Shown here piece after piece: positions 17,914 to 25,902 of a stretch of DNA of 50,864 bases (positions within the stretch are counted from its first letter, which is position 1; each line of letters starts with the position of its first letter). Made by a program: the position numbers and the translations under genes. The DNA lies in contig NZ_AMZB01000077.1 of assembly GCF_000313755.1 (NCBI RefSeq), positions 1 through 50,864 on the forward strand, written 5' to 3'. A model generated the notes under the pieces. That model searched no databases. It was not told where the DNA came from and saw only the letters and a list, made by a program, of their open reading frames with translations. Origin of the DNA: Pseudomonas nitroreducens TX1. Its GTDB lineage: Bacteria > Pseudomonadota > Gammaproteobacteria > Pseudomonadales > Pseudomonadaceae.

Positions 17914-17937
17914 TCCGGCCAGCCTCGCTGAGCCGGA
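17914..17937 (+). terminator. weak hairpin inside the organosulfur operon
   Basis: TCCGGC / GCCGGA with a 12-base loop lies between the desulfinase-like gene and the second receptor gene, followed by CGGCTTCTT. It may cause partial termination or processing and so lower expression of the distal genes; no long T-run is present. Confidence 0.25.
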
Positions 17938-17974
17938 CGGCTTCTTACTGCCCAAGGAAAGCTAAGGCCGATCA

Positions 17975-20287
17975 ATGAAAGCTCAGGCGATTAAACGGAA
18001 GTTACCAGCCCCCTGCTCCCTGCTCAGGGGTGTGCTTCTCTGCGGATTACCCTTGGCTGCGGCGCATGCCGAGGATGGCGATGCCCGGTTGGAAAAGGTC
18101 GAGGTGGTCGGAGCTCGCGTGACCGAAGCGAGCCTGGCTACTGGCGTCGACCACATCACCAGTACGCAGTCCATTTCCCACCAGGCCTTGCTTTCTGCCC
18201 CCGCGGGGACATCCGGCCTGAAGATGCTCGAGTCGCTGGCCGGCTTCAACGTGCAGGTGAACGATCCCCTGGGGCTCTACGAGTTCGGCAATTCGGTGTT
18301 CGTCCGCGCGTTCAACTTCCAGCAGATCGGCTTCTCCATCGACGGAGTGCCGCTGGGGCGCAGCGACCAGTTCGGCGGCAGCCCCATCTATCGCTACGTG
18401 GACAACGAGAACACCGAGCGAGTGACGGCCTCCACCGGCGCCGGCGACGTGTCCCAGCCAGGCTACGCATCGCTGGGCCCCTACGTCGACTATCAAACCC
18501 TGATGCCCGCGACCGAGGCCGGCATCAGCACCTCCTACAGCCTCGGCAGCGATGCCCTGCGGCGTAGCTTCGTGAAGCTCGAAAGCGGAGAACACGAGGG
18601 ATTGTCGGCGTACGTCTCGCGCTCCAAGATCGATGGCGACCTTTGGCGGGGGCCCGGGACCATCGATCGCGAGCATGTCGAAACCAAGGTCCGATATCGT
18701 TTTGGCGAAGGTCACGAGCTCAGCCTGCGCAGCATCTACAACGACTTCTATGACTACGATTCGCCCTATGTCGCCCTGGCCCAGTACCAGGGCTCGGCCG
18801 CGGACCCCTTCGGCCGCTCCGGGCGGGACTTTGCCTATATCGACTACCTGCCGCCCTTGCCACAGACAACTCCCGGCGTCCCCTACAGCAACACCGCTTA
18901 CAACCAGTACTACAAGCAGGCGATCAATCAGCGACGCGACAACCTGACCACCCTACGCGGGAGTTTCGCCCTGACGCCGGACCTGCGCAGCGTTACCAGC
19001 CTCTACTACGAGGGAAAGCGCGGATACGGGGTATCGCCAGAAGCCTACGCGACCTCCGCCAAACTGCACAACGCGGAGGCCGGCAGCGTACCGGGGTTGT
19101 ACGCGCCGCTTGGTGTGCAGTATGGATTGTCGAAAATCAGCGGCCACCGCTACGGACTTTCCCAGGCGCTGCAGTGGCAGCTTGGCGATCACTTCCTGGA
19201 GGCTGGCGCCTGGGTCGAGAAGGACGTGTTCAACCGCCTGCAGGCGCGCTACAACCTCACGGACGGCAGCCCCGCCGGGCAGCCGCTGCTGGACCAACCC
19301 GTCCACCTGCAGGGCGACTTCACCTCCACCCGTGATTCCCTGCAGCTCGACCTGCAGGACACTTGGTCGCTGATCGATGATCGCCTTCGCCTGCAGTACG
19401 GCTTCAAGCGCCTGGACCTGGACTACGAAATGGCGGGCTATCGCAACGCCGGCGATTACATTGCCGGTCGCCAGCCACGTCTGTCGACCTCGTGGAATGA
19501 CGACTTCCTGCCACAGGCGGGACTGGTCTACGACCTGGATGGACGTTCCCAGCTATTCGCCTCCTACTCGGAGAACATGGCCCTGCCCAGGGGCGCCGAC
19601 GACGTCTACCGAGCTGCCAGCCCGAATGTCCCGGCACCGGAAGCCGAGCGGTCGAAGAACTACGAAGTCGGGTATCGCTTCAATCGACCGACCCTGAACG
19701 CCTCGCTGGCGCTCTACAGGACGGAGTTCGACAATCGCCTGCAGGCCTTCGCGGCTCCAGTTCCCGGCAGCAGCCAGGCGGAGACCTACTACCAGAACGT
19801 CGGGCGGGCCGTGGCATACGGCAGCGAGCTCAGCGGCCAATGGAAGCCACCGATTCCCGGCCAGGGGCTGGTCATCAACGGCAACGTCACCTACAACGTC
19901 GCCCACTTCAAGGATGACGCCGGCGGCCTGAAGCTCAGCGGCAACTCCCTCCCCGACAGCCCGCGCTGGCTTGCTCAGGCCGGCGCGACCTACGAGTTCT
20001 CGCCGTGGGCGGTGGGCAATCTCACCGCGCGCTACATCGACTCGCGGTACAGCAACTTCACCAACACCGAGTCGATCGGCGGCTACACGCTGTACAGCGC
20101 CTATCTCGATTTCGGCGGGAAACAGTGGGCGGGCGGGCCGTTGAAGAGCGTCAAGCTGCGTTTCAACGTCGACAACCTTTTCGACAAGAACTACCTCGGA
20201 TTCATCCTCACCAGTCCTGACGGTCCGGCGCTGTTCCGGCCAGGGCCGCCCCGCAGTTTCCAGACCACCCTCAGCGCGGAGTTCTGA
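17975..20287 (+). CDS. TonB-dependent receptor without STN domain
   Basis: A 770-residue outer-membrane receptor. The signal peptide ends at AHAEDGD, a TonB-box-like stretch LEKVEVVGARV follows, and the plug runs through SISHQALLSAPAGTSGLKMLESLAGFNV to the barrel. The C-terminus FQTTLSAEF ends in Phe, as needed for assembly. There is no STN domain, so unlike the receptor at 9106 it cannot signal to a FecR. The FSIDGVPLGRSDQFGG segment is typical of the plug apex. It is the second receptor in the same operon, which suggests either two related ligands or a ligand and its degradation product. Confidence 0.92.
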   Translation: MKAQAIKRKLPAPCSLLRGVLLCGLPLAAAHAEDGDARLEKVEVVGARVTEASLATGVDHITSTQSISHQALLSAPAGTSGLKMLESLAGFNVQVNDPLGLYEFGNSVFVRAFNFQQIGFSIDGVPLGRSDQFGGSPIYRYVDNENTERVTASTGAGDVSQPGYASLGPYVDYQTLMPATEAGISTSYSLGSDALRRSFVKLESGEHEGLSAYVSRSKIDGDLWRGPGTIDREHVETKVRYRFGEGHELSLRSIYNDFYDYDSPYVALAQYQGSAADPFGRSGRDFAYIDYLPPLPQTTPGVPYSNTAYNQYYKQAINQRRDNLTTLRGSFALTPDLRSVTSLYYEGKRGYGVSPEAYATSAKLHNAEAGSVPGLYAPLGVQYGLSKISGHRYGLSQALQWQLGDHFLEAGAWVEKDVFNRLQARYNLTDGSPAGQPLLDQPVHLQGDFTSTRDSLQLDLQDTWSLIDDRLRLQYGFKRLDLDYEMAGYRNAGDYIAGRQPRLSTSWNDDFLPQAGLVYDLDGRSQLFASYSENMALPRGADDVYRAASPNVPAPEAERSKNYEVGYRFNRPTLNASLALYRTEFDNRLQAFAAPVPGSSQAETYYQNVGRAVAYGSELSGQWKPPIPGQGLVINGNVTYNVAHFKDDAGGLKLSGNSLPDSPRWLAQAGATYEFSPWAVGNLTARYIDSRYSNFTNTESIGGYTLYSAYLDFGGKQWAGGPLKSVKLRFNVDNLFDKNYLGFILTSPDGPALFRPGPPRSFQTTLSAEF

Positions 20288-20288
20288 C

Positions 20289-21536
20289 ATGCAGAATTTC
20301 CTTCGTCTGATCGTTGTCGCTCTGCTGCTCAACGGTTCCGCGCCTGGTGCCCAGGCGCAGGAGGAGGTCTCGGCGCAGACGCTCGCCTTGCACCAGCGAC
20401 TTCTGGTGCTGGACAGCCACCTGGACACCCCCATCCAGCTCTCCCGACCCGGCTGGAACGTCCTGCAACGCCACAGCACGCTCGGCGACGGCAGCCAGGT
20501 CGACCTGCCCCGCATGCAGGAAGGCGGACTCGATGGCGGCTTCTGGGCGATCTACACCCCTCAGGGCGCAAGGACCGATGAGGGGCGCGCCCAAGCGAGT
20601 GCCTACGGCCTGGCAACGCTTACCCGGATTCATGATCTGGTCGAGCGGCATCCCGCTGAATTCGGACTGGCCAGGACCTCCGCGCAAGCCCGCGCGATCG
20701 CCGCCCAGGGCAGGCGCGTGGTTTTCATCAGCATGGAGAACGCCGACCCGCTCAGCTCGGACCCCGCGCTGCTATGCACCTACTATCGGGGAGGATTGCG
20801 AATGCTCGGGCTAGTGCATTTCGCCAATAACGACCTGGCCGACTCGGCAACCGCCCTGCCCGAGTGGCGTGGCCTCAGTCCCAGGGGGCGAGAGCTGGCT
20901 CAGCGGGCCGCACAGCTTGGCTTGCTGCTGGATGTCTCGCACGCCTCTGACGCTGTGTTCGACCAGTTGCTGGAGCTGTCCCCCGCCCCGCTGATCGCCT
21001 CCCACTCCAGCAGTCGCGCGGTCAATCGCCATCCGCGCAACCTCGATGATGAAAGGCTTCGCCGCCTGGCGGCCAAGGGTGGGGTCGTTCAGGTAAACAC
21101 CTACAGCGACTACCTCATCCCACTGAAGGCAGAACCGGAGCGTGAACGTGCCCGCCTGCAGTTCTACGCGCGCTATCGCAACATGGCTGCCCTGAGCCCT
21201 GAGCAAGTCCAGCAACTTTACGCCGACATCCGCGAGGTGGATCGCAAGTACCAGCATCCGCGCGCGGATTTCGAGGTGTTCATGAAGCACCTGCTGCACA
21301 TCCTCCAGGTGGTCGGACCGGAGCACGTCGGCATAGGCGCCGACTGGGATGGTGGCGGCGGTGTCACAGGCCTCGAGGACGTCAGTCAATTGCCAAGGAT
21401 TACCCAGCGGCTTGTGGACGCGGGCTACTCAGAACAGGATCTCGCCAACATATGGGGCGGCAATCTGCTTCGCGTCCTCGACCAGGCGCAAAGGGCCGCA
21501 AATCCAGCAGCAGTAGAAAATTGTGCAGGCGGTTAG
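20289..21536 (+). CDS. exported M19 (renal-type) dipeptidase
   Basis: A 415-residue zinc dipeptidase of family M19. It has a signal peptide (LIVVALLLNGSAPGAQAQ), metal ligands His44 and Asp46 in LDSHLDT, bridging Glu150 in ISMENADPL, His218 in DVSHASD, His239 in ASHSSSRAVNRHPRN, and GIGADWDGG near the C-terminus. Mammalian members cleave cysteinyl-glycine and its S-conjugates. In this operon it could therefore release S-substituted cysteine from a peptide in the periplasm before import by the ABC transporter. The start is 1 bp after the receptor stop. It is probably the last gene of the operon. Confidence 0.92.
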   Translation: MQNFLRLIVVALLLNGSAPGAQAQEEVSAQTLALHQRLLVLDSHLDTPIQLSRPGWNVLQRHSTLGDGSQVDLPRMQEGGLDGGFWAIYTPQGARTDEGRAQASAYGLATLTRIHDLVERHPAEFGLARTSAQARAIAAQGRRVVFISMENADPLSSDPALLCTYYRGGLRMLGLVHFANNDLADSATALPEWRGLSPRGRELAQRAAQLGLLLDVSHASDAVFDQLLELSPAPLIASHSSSRAVNRHPRNLDDERLRRLAAKGGVVQVNTYSDYLIPLKAEPERERARLQFYARYRNMAALSPEQVQQLYADIREVDRKYQHPRADFEVFMKHLLHILQVVGPEHVGIGADWDGGGGVTGLEDVSQLPRITQRLVDAGYSEQDLANIWGGNLLRVLDQAQRAANPAAVENCAGG

Positions 21537-21578
21537 TGATCGTACGGGGGCACGGAGATGGCTGAAAGCCAGGAGCGG

Positions 21579-21878
21579 TCAACCAGGTGGAGAGCCACGT
21601 GGAATGAGTGTCGCCTCGATTTCAAATCTACTCAGCAACGCGGCGCCATCCGAAACGCCAAGTAGTTCATTGATCGCTGCGATTTTCCGGATCGCGTGGT
21701 CGAGCTGATAGTCGGCGTTTCTGTATGCAGCCTCCGCCTCGTTGTGGAGGGCATAGGCCATATGTGCCGCAACACGAACGCACATTGGAGCATCTGCTTC
21801 GCCGCCCAAATAATCAGCAAGCAGCGTCCTGATCTCAAGCAATGCGAGGGCGAGTAGCCTGGTCTGGTCAGTCTGCAT
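21579..21878 (-). CDS. small hypothetical protein
   Basis: A 99-residue predicted soluble, mostly helical protein (LLALALLEIRTLLADYLGGEADAPMCVRVAAHMAYALHNEAEAAY...). No family is recognised with confidence. It is convergent with the dipeptidase gene, with only a weak ribosome site upstream of its ATG. It is kept because the amino-acid composition is natural, with regularly spaced hydrophobic residues, and no better frame explains the region. Confidence 0.45.
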   Translation of the reverse strand: MQTDQTRLLALALLEIRTLLADYLGGEADAPMCVRVAAHMAYALHNEAEAAYRNADYQLDHAIRKIAAINELLGVSDGAALLSRFEIEATLIPRGSPPG

Positions 21879-21966
21879 AGAAGATCCCGCTCATTGAAAC
21901 GATTGTGCGCAACGAATTTCGAAAGGAGGTACAAACTCGTAGACAGGCAGAAGCTAATGGCCGCTA

Positions 21967-21985
21967 TGGGTCGGTAGTCGCCTCT
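21967..21985 (+). repeat. dispersed 19-bp repeat, copy 2 (variant)
   Basis: TGGGTCGGTAGTCGCCTCT. It differs from the copies at 2446 and 41286 only by a CT to TC change. It is followed by CAGCAATCGGCCCGAAGCAG, a sequence also echoed at 28464-28483 (CAGCAATCGGCCACTAGCGG), so the repeat unit is probably longer than 19 bp. Confidence 0.65.
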
Positions 21986-22102
21986 CACCTGGGGCAGCAA
22001 TCGGCCCGAAGCAGACCTTGTATACAGCGCAGACACGTGCGCTGTGTGTAGGTGTCTGTGCCATGGAGCACCAGAGTACCCGGTCCGGTCTAGTCGATTC
22101 GC

Positions 22103-22156
22103 TGCACAGACGCCCCCGCCGGCGTAAGGAGGCCGGGGTTACTCCTGGTCTGTGCA
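22103..22156. repeat. long structured inverted repeat
   Basis: Perfect arms TGCACAGAC (22103-22111) and GTCTGTGCA (22148-22156) enclose a GC-rich inner stem with CCCCG/CGGGG pairing. It could be an RNA structure, a small-RNA piece or a REP-like element. No family is recognised. Confidence 0.4.
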
Positions 22157-22401
22157 CTTGGAACTGCTGTTTGTCGAGTTTGAAAAACGTTTAACCATCG
22201 AGAGGAAGGCCCCGACCTTATTGCCCCACTCAAAGCACAATGATCCATATCAAAAAATCGGCAATTAATTACCACAACAGTCTGTTGCAGACATCGCAAT
22301 AAAAATGCCTTGTCGTTTCCAAGAATCACTTCTAGTTTCTTTTTCGCCGCTGAATGAAGCGACCACCTCCGATTCGACTTGCAAAAAGGAATTAGCAAAA
22401 C

Positions 22402-23511
22402 ATGAAGCTTGTACTTAATTTCGATGGTTCAGCCCTTACCGCAAACAATCTCCAGCAGGCAATTACAGCTGCGGGATCCAACACAACCATCAATATCGAC
22501 ACAGCTCAGGCCGTCAACATAACCACGCTCCTCCAGGCCATCGGCATCGCGGGAAATACCAAGCACCTGAGCGCCACATTCAATGGTGCTCAGTTGACCT
22601 CAAATAATCTACAACAAGCAGTAAATGCGTCCGGCAGCAACACCAACATCGCCGTCAATACTGCACAGGCGGTAAACATCAACACTCTGCTTTCCATAAT
22701 ATCGTCCGCGGGCACCACCAAACATTTCAGCGCGGATTTCAATGGTGCCCAACTCACCGCAAATAATTTGCAGCAGGCGGTAACCGCCGCGCAATCAGGC
22801 ACAAGTATCGGTGTGAACACGGCTCAAGCGGCGAATATTACCGCCCTTCTCGAGGCGATAAATGCTGCGGGCAGCAGCAAGGCATTTAGTGCAAATTTCA
22901 ACGGAGCCCAGCTCACTGGCACAAACTTGCAGCAAGCTCTTACCGCCGCCGGCACAAATACTTCGATTGGCGTAAATACCGCCCAAGCGATTAACATCAC
23001 AACCTTGCTACAGTTACTTAGCATCGCTGGCAATACCAAGAAATTCAGCGCCGACTTCAATGGCGCTCAACTGACTTCGAACAACCTTCAGCAAGCCGTC
23101 AGCGCGGCAGGAACCAACTCGAGCATCAGCATCAACACCGCCCAGGCGGCGAACATCACGGCCCTCCTTCAAGCCATACAGAATGCAGGCAACAATAAGA
23201 ACTTCAGCGCAGACTTCAATGGCGCGCAATTGACAGCAGATAATCTGCAGCAAGCGCTGACTGCAGCGGGGACTAAGACCAAGATTAGTATTAACACTGC
23301 TCAAGCAGTGAACATCAACACCATGCTTCAACTTCTCTCTATTGCCGGGGCTAGCAAACTCTTCAGCGCCACATTCAACGGCGCGCAATTAACGGCAAAC
23401 AACCTTCAACAAACCGTCAGCAATGCTGGGGCGAACACGACGATCATTGTCGCAAGCGCTCAAAGCGCCCCCATCGCTACTCTGCTGGATGTCATCGGCA
23501 CTGCGGGCTAA
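22402..23511 (+). CDS. seven-repeat protein, predicted alpha/beta solenoid, unknown function
   Basis: A 369-residue protein built almost wholly of seven tandem 53-residue repeats. Each begins FNGAQLTxNNLQQAV and continues NTAQAxNITTLLQ; the last is cut at 45 residues. Each repeat splits into two similar halves (25 and 28 residues) sharing xNxAQ-x5-LLQ/LQQ-x4-AG, so the fold may be an LRR-like strand-helix solenoid of about 14 half-units. There is no signal peptide, membrane segment or Cys; it is rich in Asn, Thr, Ala and Gln. Codon use is visibly AT-richer than in its neighbours, and the DNA repeats have diverged, so this is not a fresh duplication. AAGGA lies before the ATG. It is monocistronic, followed by a hairpin at 23520. 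I do not recognise a family. Confidence 0.85.
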   Translation: MKLVLNFDGSALTANNLQQAITAAGSNTTINIDTAQAVNITTLLQAIGIAGNTKHLSATFNGAQLTSNNLQQAVNASGSNTNIAVNTAQAVNINTLLSIISSAGTTKHFSADFNGAQLTANNLQQAVTAAQSGTSIGVNTAQAANITALLEAINAAGSSKAFSANFNGAQLTGTNLQQALTAAGTNTSIGVNTAQAINITTLLQLLSIAGNTKKFSADFNGAQLTSNNLQQAVSAAGTNSSISINTAQAANITALLQAIQNAGNNKNFSADFNGAQLTADNLQQALTAAGTKTKISINTAQAVNINTMLQLLSIAGASKLFSATFNGAQLTANNLQQTVSNAGANTTIIVASAQSAPIATLLDVIGTAG

Positions 23512-23519
23512 TGCCCCTT

Positions 23520-23544
23520 CGCAGGTACTCACTGAGTACCTGCG
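23520..23544. terminator. hairpin between convergent genes, probable terminator
   Basis: Perfect 11-bp stem CGCAGGTACTC / GAGTACCTGCG with a 3-base loop, starting 8 bp after the repeat-protein stop and ending 7 bp before the 3' end of the convergent DUF2845 gene. There is no clear T-tract on either side. The position and perfection support termination. Confidence 0.6.
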
Positions 23545-23551
23545 CCCTCCA

Positions 23552-23863
23552 TCAATTCATTCGAGTGCGGATTTCAACCAATCTGCCATCGACAAAGCGC
23601 AGGTATTGATATGCCCCATTGCTGGGGCCATAAACCCAATTCTCAATTGTTGCAGCGCCTTTTGCTACGTAACCATTAGCGTCGACAGCAGGACCCACAA
23701 CCTGACGCTGCGCTGGCTGACCACACTTCCTAATCACATCAACTATCAATTCGCCTTCGCTTATCAAATTACTTCCACAACGCATTGTGGCTGCTTGAGT
23801 AGATGTTGCAGCAAAAGCAAGCAAGCCAAACAACAACCCAATGCAAGATTCCCTGAACCTCAT
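23552..23863 (-). CDS. DUF2845 periplasmic protein
   Basis: A 103-residue exported protein. The signal peptide is MRFRESCIGLLFGLLAFAATSTQAA, followed by MRCGSNLISEGELIVDVIRKCGQPAQR, the two-Cys start of the DUF2845 family common in Pseudomonas. The C-terminal half (ENWVYGPSNGAYQYLRFVDGRLVEIRT) is the typical beta-rich ending. The start was set at 23863 because AAGGAG precedes it and gives an intact signal peptide; a longer frame reaches 24004. Function is unknown. It is convergent with the repeat-protein gene. Confidence 0.8.
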   Translation of the reverse strand: MRFRESCIGLLFGLLAFAATSTQAATMRCGSNLISEGELIVDVIRKCGQPAQRQVVGPAVDANGYVAKGAATIENWVYGPSNGAYQYLRFVDGRLVEIRTRMN

Positions 23864-24319
23864 AACGCACTCCTTGAGACATAATCCGCCAGAAAATCGG
23901 CCCGTCTTAAGACTACCACACCCTTGCACCCGAGCGTCATTACACACGTCAACATTGGCATACGTCTCGATAATGGCTGTTGACGAGTATAAGAAGGGAG
24001 CCATTGGTCGTTAAAGGCTCCGTCAAATTACTTGAGGTGAGTTGATCCAGACCGCGGAGCACTTCCCCGGAAACCGGCGTTCTGCTCGCTCCATTCGTCG
24101 TGCTCATTACCTGGTTTATTTATCGCAGCACCTGTTGAGCGGTAGTCCGCTATGGGTCTATATCGACCCTCATCAGTTGCGGCGATCGACCAGTATCGGA
24201 AAGCCCAAAAGCGCCCCATCTCCCTATTTCCCGTAACCGTTCTTCTTGCCGTCCGGATAGCGCCCGCTTACGATGAGACAAATTCTCATCTGCAAGCCGT
24301 TATCACGCAAGGATTCGCG
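23864..24319. promoter_or_regulatory. divergent intergenic region upstream of DUF2845 gene and sigma gene
   Basis: This 456-bp stretch carries the DUF2845 promoter on one side and the iron-regulated sigma promoter on the other, with the Fur-box-like palindrome near its right end. A small inverted repeat GGAGCC / GGCTCC lies at 23997-24021. Short frames here (for example 24042-24236) have no family features. Confidence 0.5.
24272..24290. promoter_or_regulatory. Fur-box-like palindrome
   Basis: GATGAGA-CAAAT-TCTCATC, a perfect 7-5-7 palindrome resembling the ATGAGAAT...ATTCTCAT form of Pseudomonas Fur boxes. It lies 30 bp upstream of the sigma factor start, where Fur would block transcription when iron is plentiful. 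Confidence 0.6.
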
Positions 24320-24835
24320 TTGACCTCCCCGCCCGCTCCCAGCGTCCATCACGCAGACATCCACTCGTTGTATCTCGACCACCACGCCTGGTTACTCGGC
24401 TGGCTGCGCAAGCGCCTGCGCCACGCGGACAATGCAGCCGACCTGGCCCACGACGCTTTTGTCCACCTGCTCGGCAAGCGAACGCAACTGCAGGAAGTCA
24501 GGCAGCCACGTGCTTGGCTGAGCGTCGTCGCCCGCGGTTTGCTGATCGACCGGGTGCGCCGTCAGCGCGTCGAGAAGGCCTATCTGGAAGCCATTGCCCA
24601 TCTCCCCGAAGCGGAGATGCCCTCCCCGGAGTCGCAGTTGATCCTGCTGGAGACCCTCGCGCGAATCGATGCGGTACTGGATGGCCTGGCGCCGAAGGCA
24701 CGTAACGCGTTTCTGCTGTCACGGCTCGAGGGCCTGGGCTACAAAGAAATAGCCGAGCGCCTGAACGTGAGTCTGAGCTCAGTGGAGAAGTACATGGCCA
24801 CCGCCATTCGCCACTGCTTTCTGGCACAGCAATGA
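24320..24835 (+). CDS. FecI-type ECF sigma factor, probable TTG start
   Basis: A 171-residue ECF sigma factor of the siderophore-receptor type. Region 2 includes HHAWLLGWLRKRLRHADNAADLAHDAFVHLL, and region 4 includes GLGYKEIAERLNVSLSSVEKYMATAIRHC. The first ATG of the open frame (24152) would add 56 residues unlike any sigma factor and would sit upstream of the Fur box. The TTG at 24320 with AAGGA upstream gives the family length and is preferred. The stop overlaps fecR (ATGA). It should drive the siderophore receptor gene at 25903. Confidence 0.88.
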   Translation: MTSPPAPSVHHADIHSLYLDHHAWLLGWLRKRLRHADNAADLAHDAFVHLLGKRTQLQEVRQPRAWLSVVARGLLIDRVRRQRVEKAYLEAIAHLPEAEMPSPESQLILLETLARIDAVLDGLAPKARNAFLLSRLEGLGYKEIAERLNVSLSSVEKYMATAIRHCFLAQQ

Positions 24836-25806
24836 GCACCAGGGAACTGCCGGACGCAGTACTCGACCAGGCCGTCGGCTGGCTGGTGCGTCTGCAATCG
24901 GGCTATGCGGACGAGCAAACGCAGACGGCCTGCCTGCTCTGGCGGCAGGCAGATCCGATTCACGAAACCGCCTGGCAAGCCTTGCAGTCCAGCGAGTCGG
25001 CCTTCGGACGCATGGCCGAACTACCCGGCGGTGTCGCACTGGACATCCTGCAACGCCTGCAGGGCAAGCGTCACGGCCGCCGCCAGGCACTCAAGGTGCT
25101 GGGCTTTGGCGTGGCAATCGGCAGCCTCAGTGGCTGGGGACTGCGTGAGCGCCCGCTAGCAACCTGGGGGGCGGACTACGTCACCGGTGTTGGTGAGCAT
25201 CAGCAGTTCCTCCTGAGCGACGGCACTCGTCTGCAGCTCAATACCTCCAGCGCGGTGGACGTGCGCTTCACCGCACAGCGCCGGACGATCGCATTGCTGC
25301 GCGGCGAGATCTTCATCGACTCGGGCAAGGACAGCGAGGCACCGGCGGGTTATCGCAGCCTATGGGTGGAGAGCCGCCATGTTCGACTACAGGCCATCGG
25401 CACCGCCTTTGCAGTGCGCGATGAAGCCGAAGGAACGCGCTTGTGGGTCGAGGACGGGATCGTCGCTATCCATCGCGCAGACGCACAGCCGATCCGGGTG
25501 TTGGCGGGCGAGGAATACCTGATCCTCGGCTCAGGCACCCGACGGGTCGAACACAGCACCATGAATGCCAGTGCCTGGACGCGCGGCCAGCTTGTGGCGA
25601 AGCGCATGCGCTTGGCCGACCTGATCGAGGAGCTAGGACGCTATCGGCAGGGATGGCTCAGCTGCGACCCGTCGATTGCTGCGCTGGAGGTTTCCGGCGT
25701 ATTCCAGCTCGACAACATCGATGACGTCCTCGACGCCCTGGCCGATTCGATGCCGCTGCGCATCCAGCGCTTCACGCCGTTGTGGATTCGCATCGTCGCT
25801 CGCTGA
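24832..25806 (+). CDS. FecR-type regulator
   Basis: A 324-residue partner of the preceding sigma factor. The cytoplasmic anti-sigma domain begins LPDAVLDQAVGWLVRLQSGYADEQ, a single hydrophobic segment follows GRRQALKV (about residues 83-105), and the periplasmic domain carries YVTGVGEHQQFLLSDGTRLQLNTSSAVDVRF, the FecR core. Senses the STN domain of the receptor encoded next. ATGA overlap with the sigma gene; 96 bp separate it from the receptor start. Confidence 0.92.
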   Translation: MSTRELPDAVLDQAVGWLVRLQSGYADEQTQTACLLWRQADPIHETAWQALQSSESAFGRMAELPGGVALDILQRLQGKRHGRRQALKVLGFGVAIGSLSGWGLRERPLATWGADYVTGVGEHQQFLLSDGTRLQLNTSSAVDVRFTAQRRTIALLRGEIFIDSGKDSEAPAGYRSLWVESRHVRLQAIGTAFAVRDEAEGTRLWVEDGIVAIHRADAQPIRVLAGEEYLILGSGTRRVEHSTMNASAWTRGQLVAKRMRLADLIEELGRYRQGWLSCDPSIAALEVSGVFQLDNIDDVLDALADSMPLRIQRFTPLWIRIVAR

Positions 25807-25902
25807 GCTCAATGCAAAAAATTCTCGATAACGATTACGGTTTTTTCCGAGCCCTTCGGCAGACAGGAAAACACACTGCCATTGCCAAGGAGCTTGTTGT
25901 CC

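Larger units (their letters stand above)
21879..22401. other. gene-free stretch with structured repeats and promoter of the repeat protein
   Basis: This 523-bp stretch has no credible coding frame. It holds copy 2 of the dispersed 19-bp repeat (21967-21985), a large imperfect stem-loop (22103-22156), a palindrome GTCTG-TTG-CAGAC (22280-22292) and AT-richer DNA leading to AAGGA before the start at 22402. Confidence 0.5.

Noticed and set aside
22402-23511. CRISPR-like or satellite repeat
   Set aside because: The period is 159 bp, without spacers, and it keeps one open frame with conserved amino acids; it is a coding repeat.
24152-24319. Longer N-terminus for the sigma factor from the ATG at 24152
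   Set aside because: The extra 56 residues have no family similarity and would include the Fur-like box in coding sequence; the TTG with AAGGA is better.
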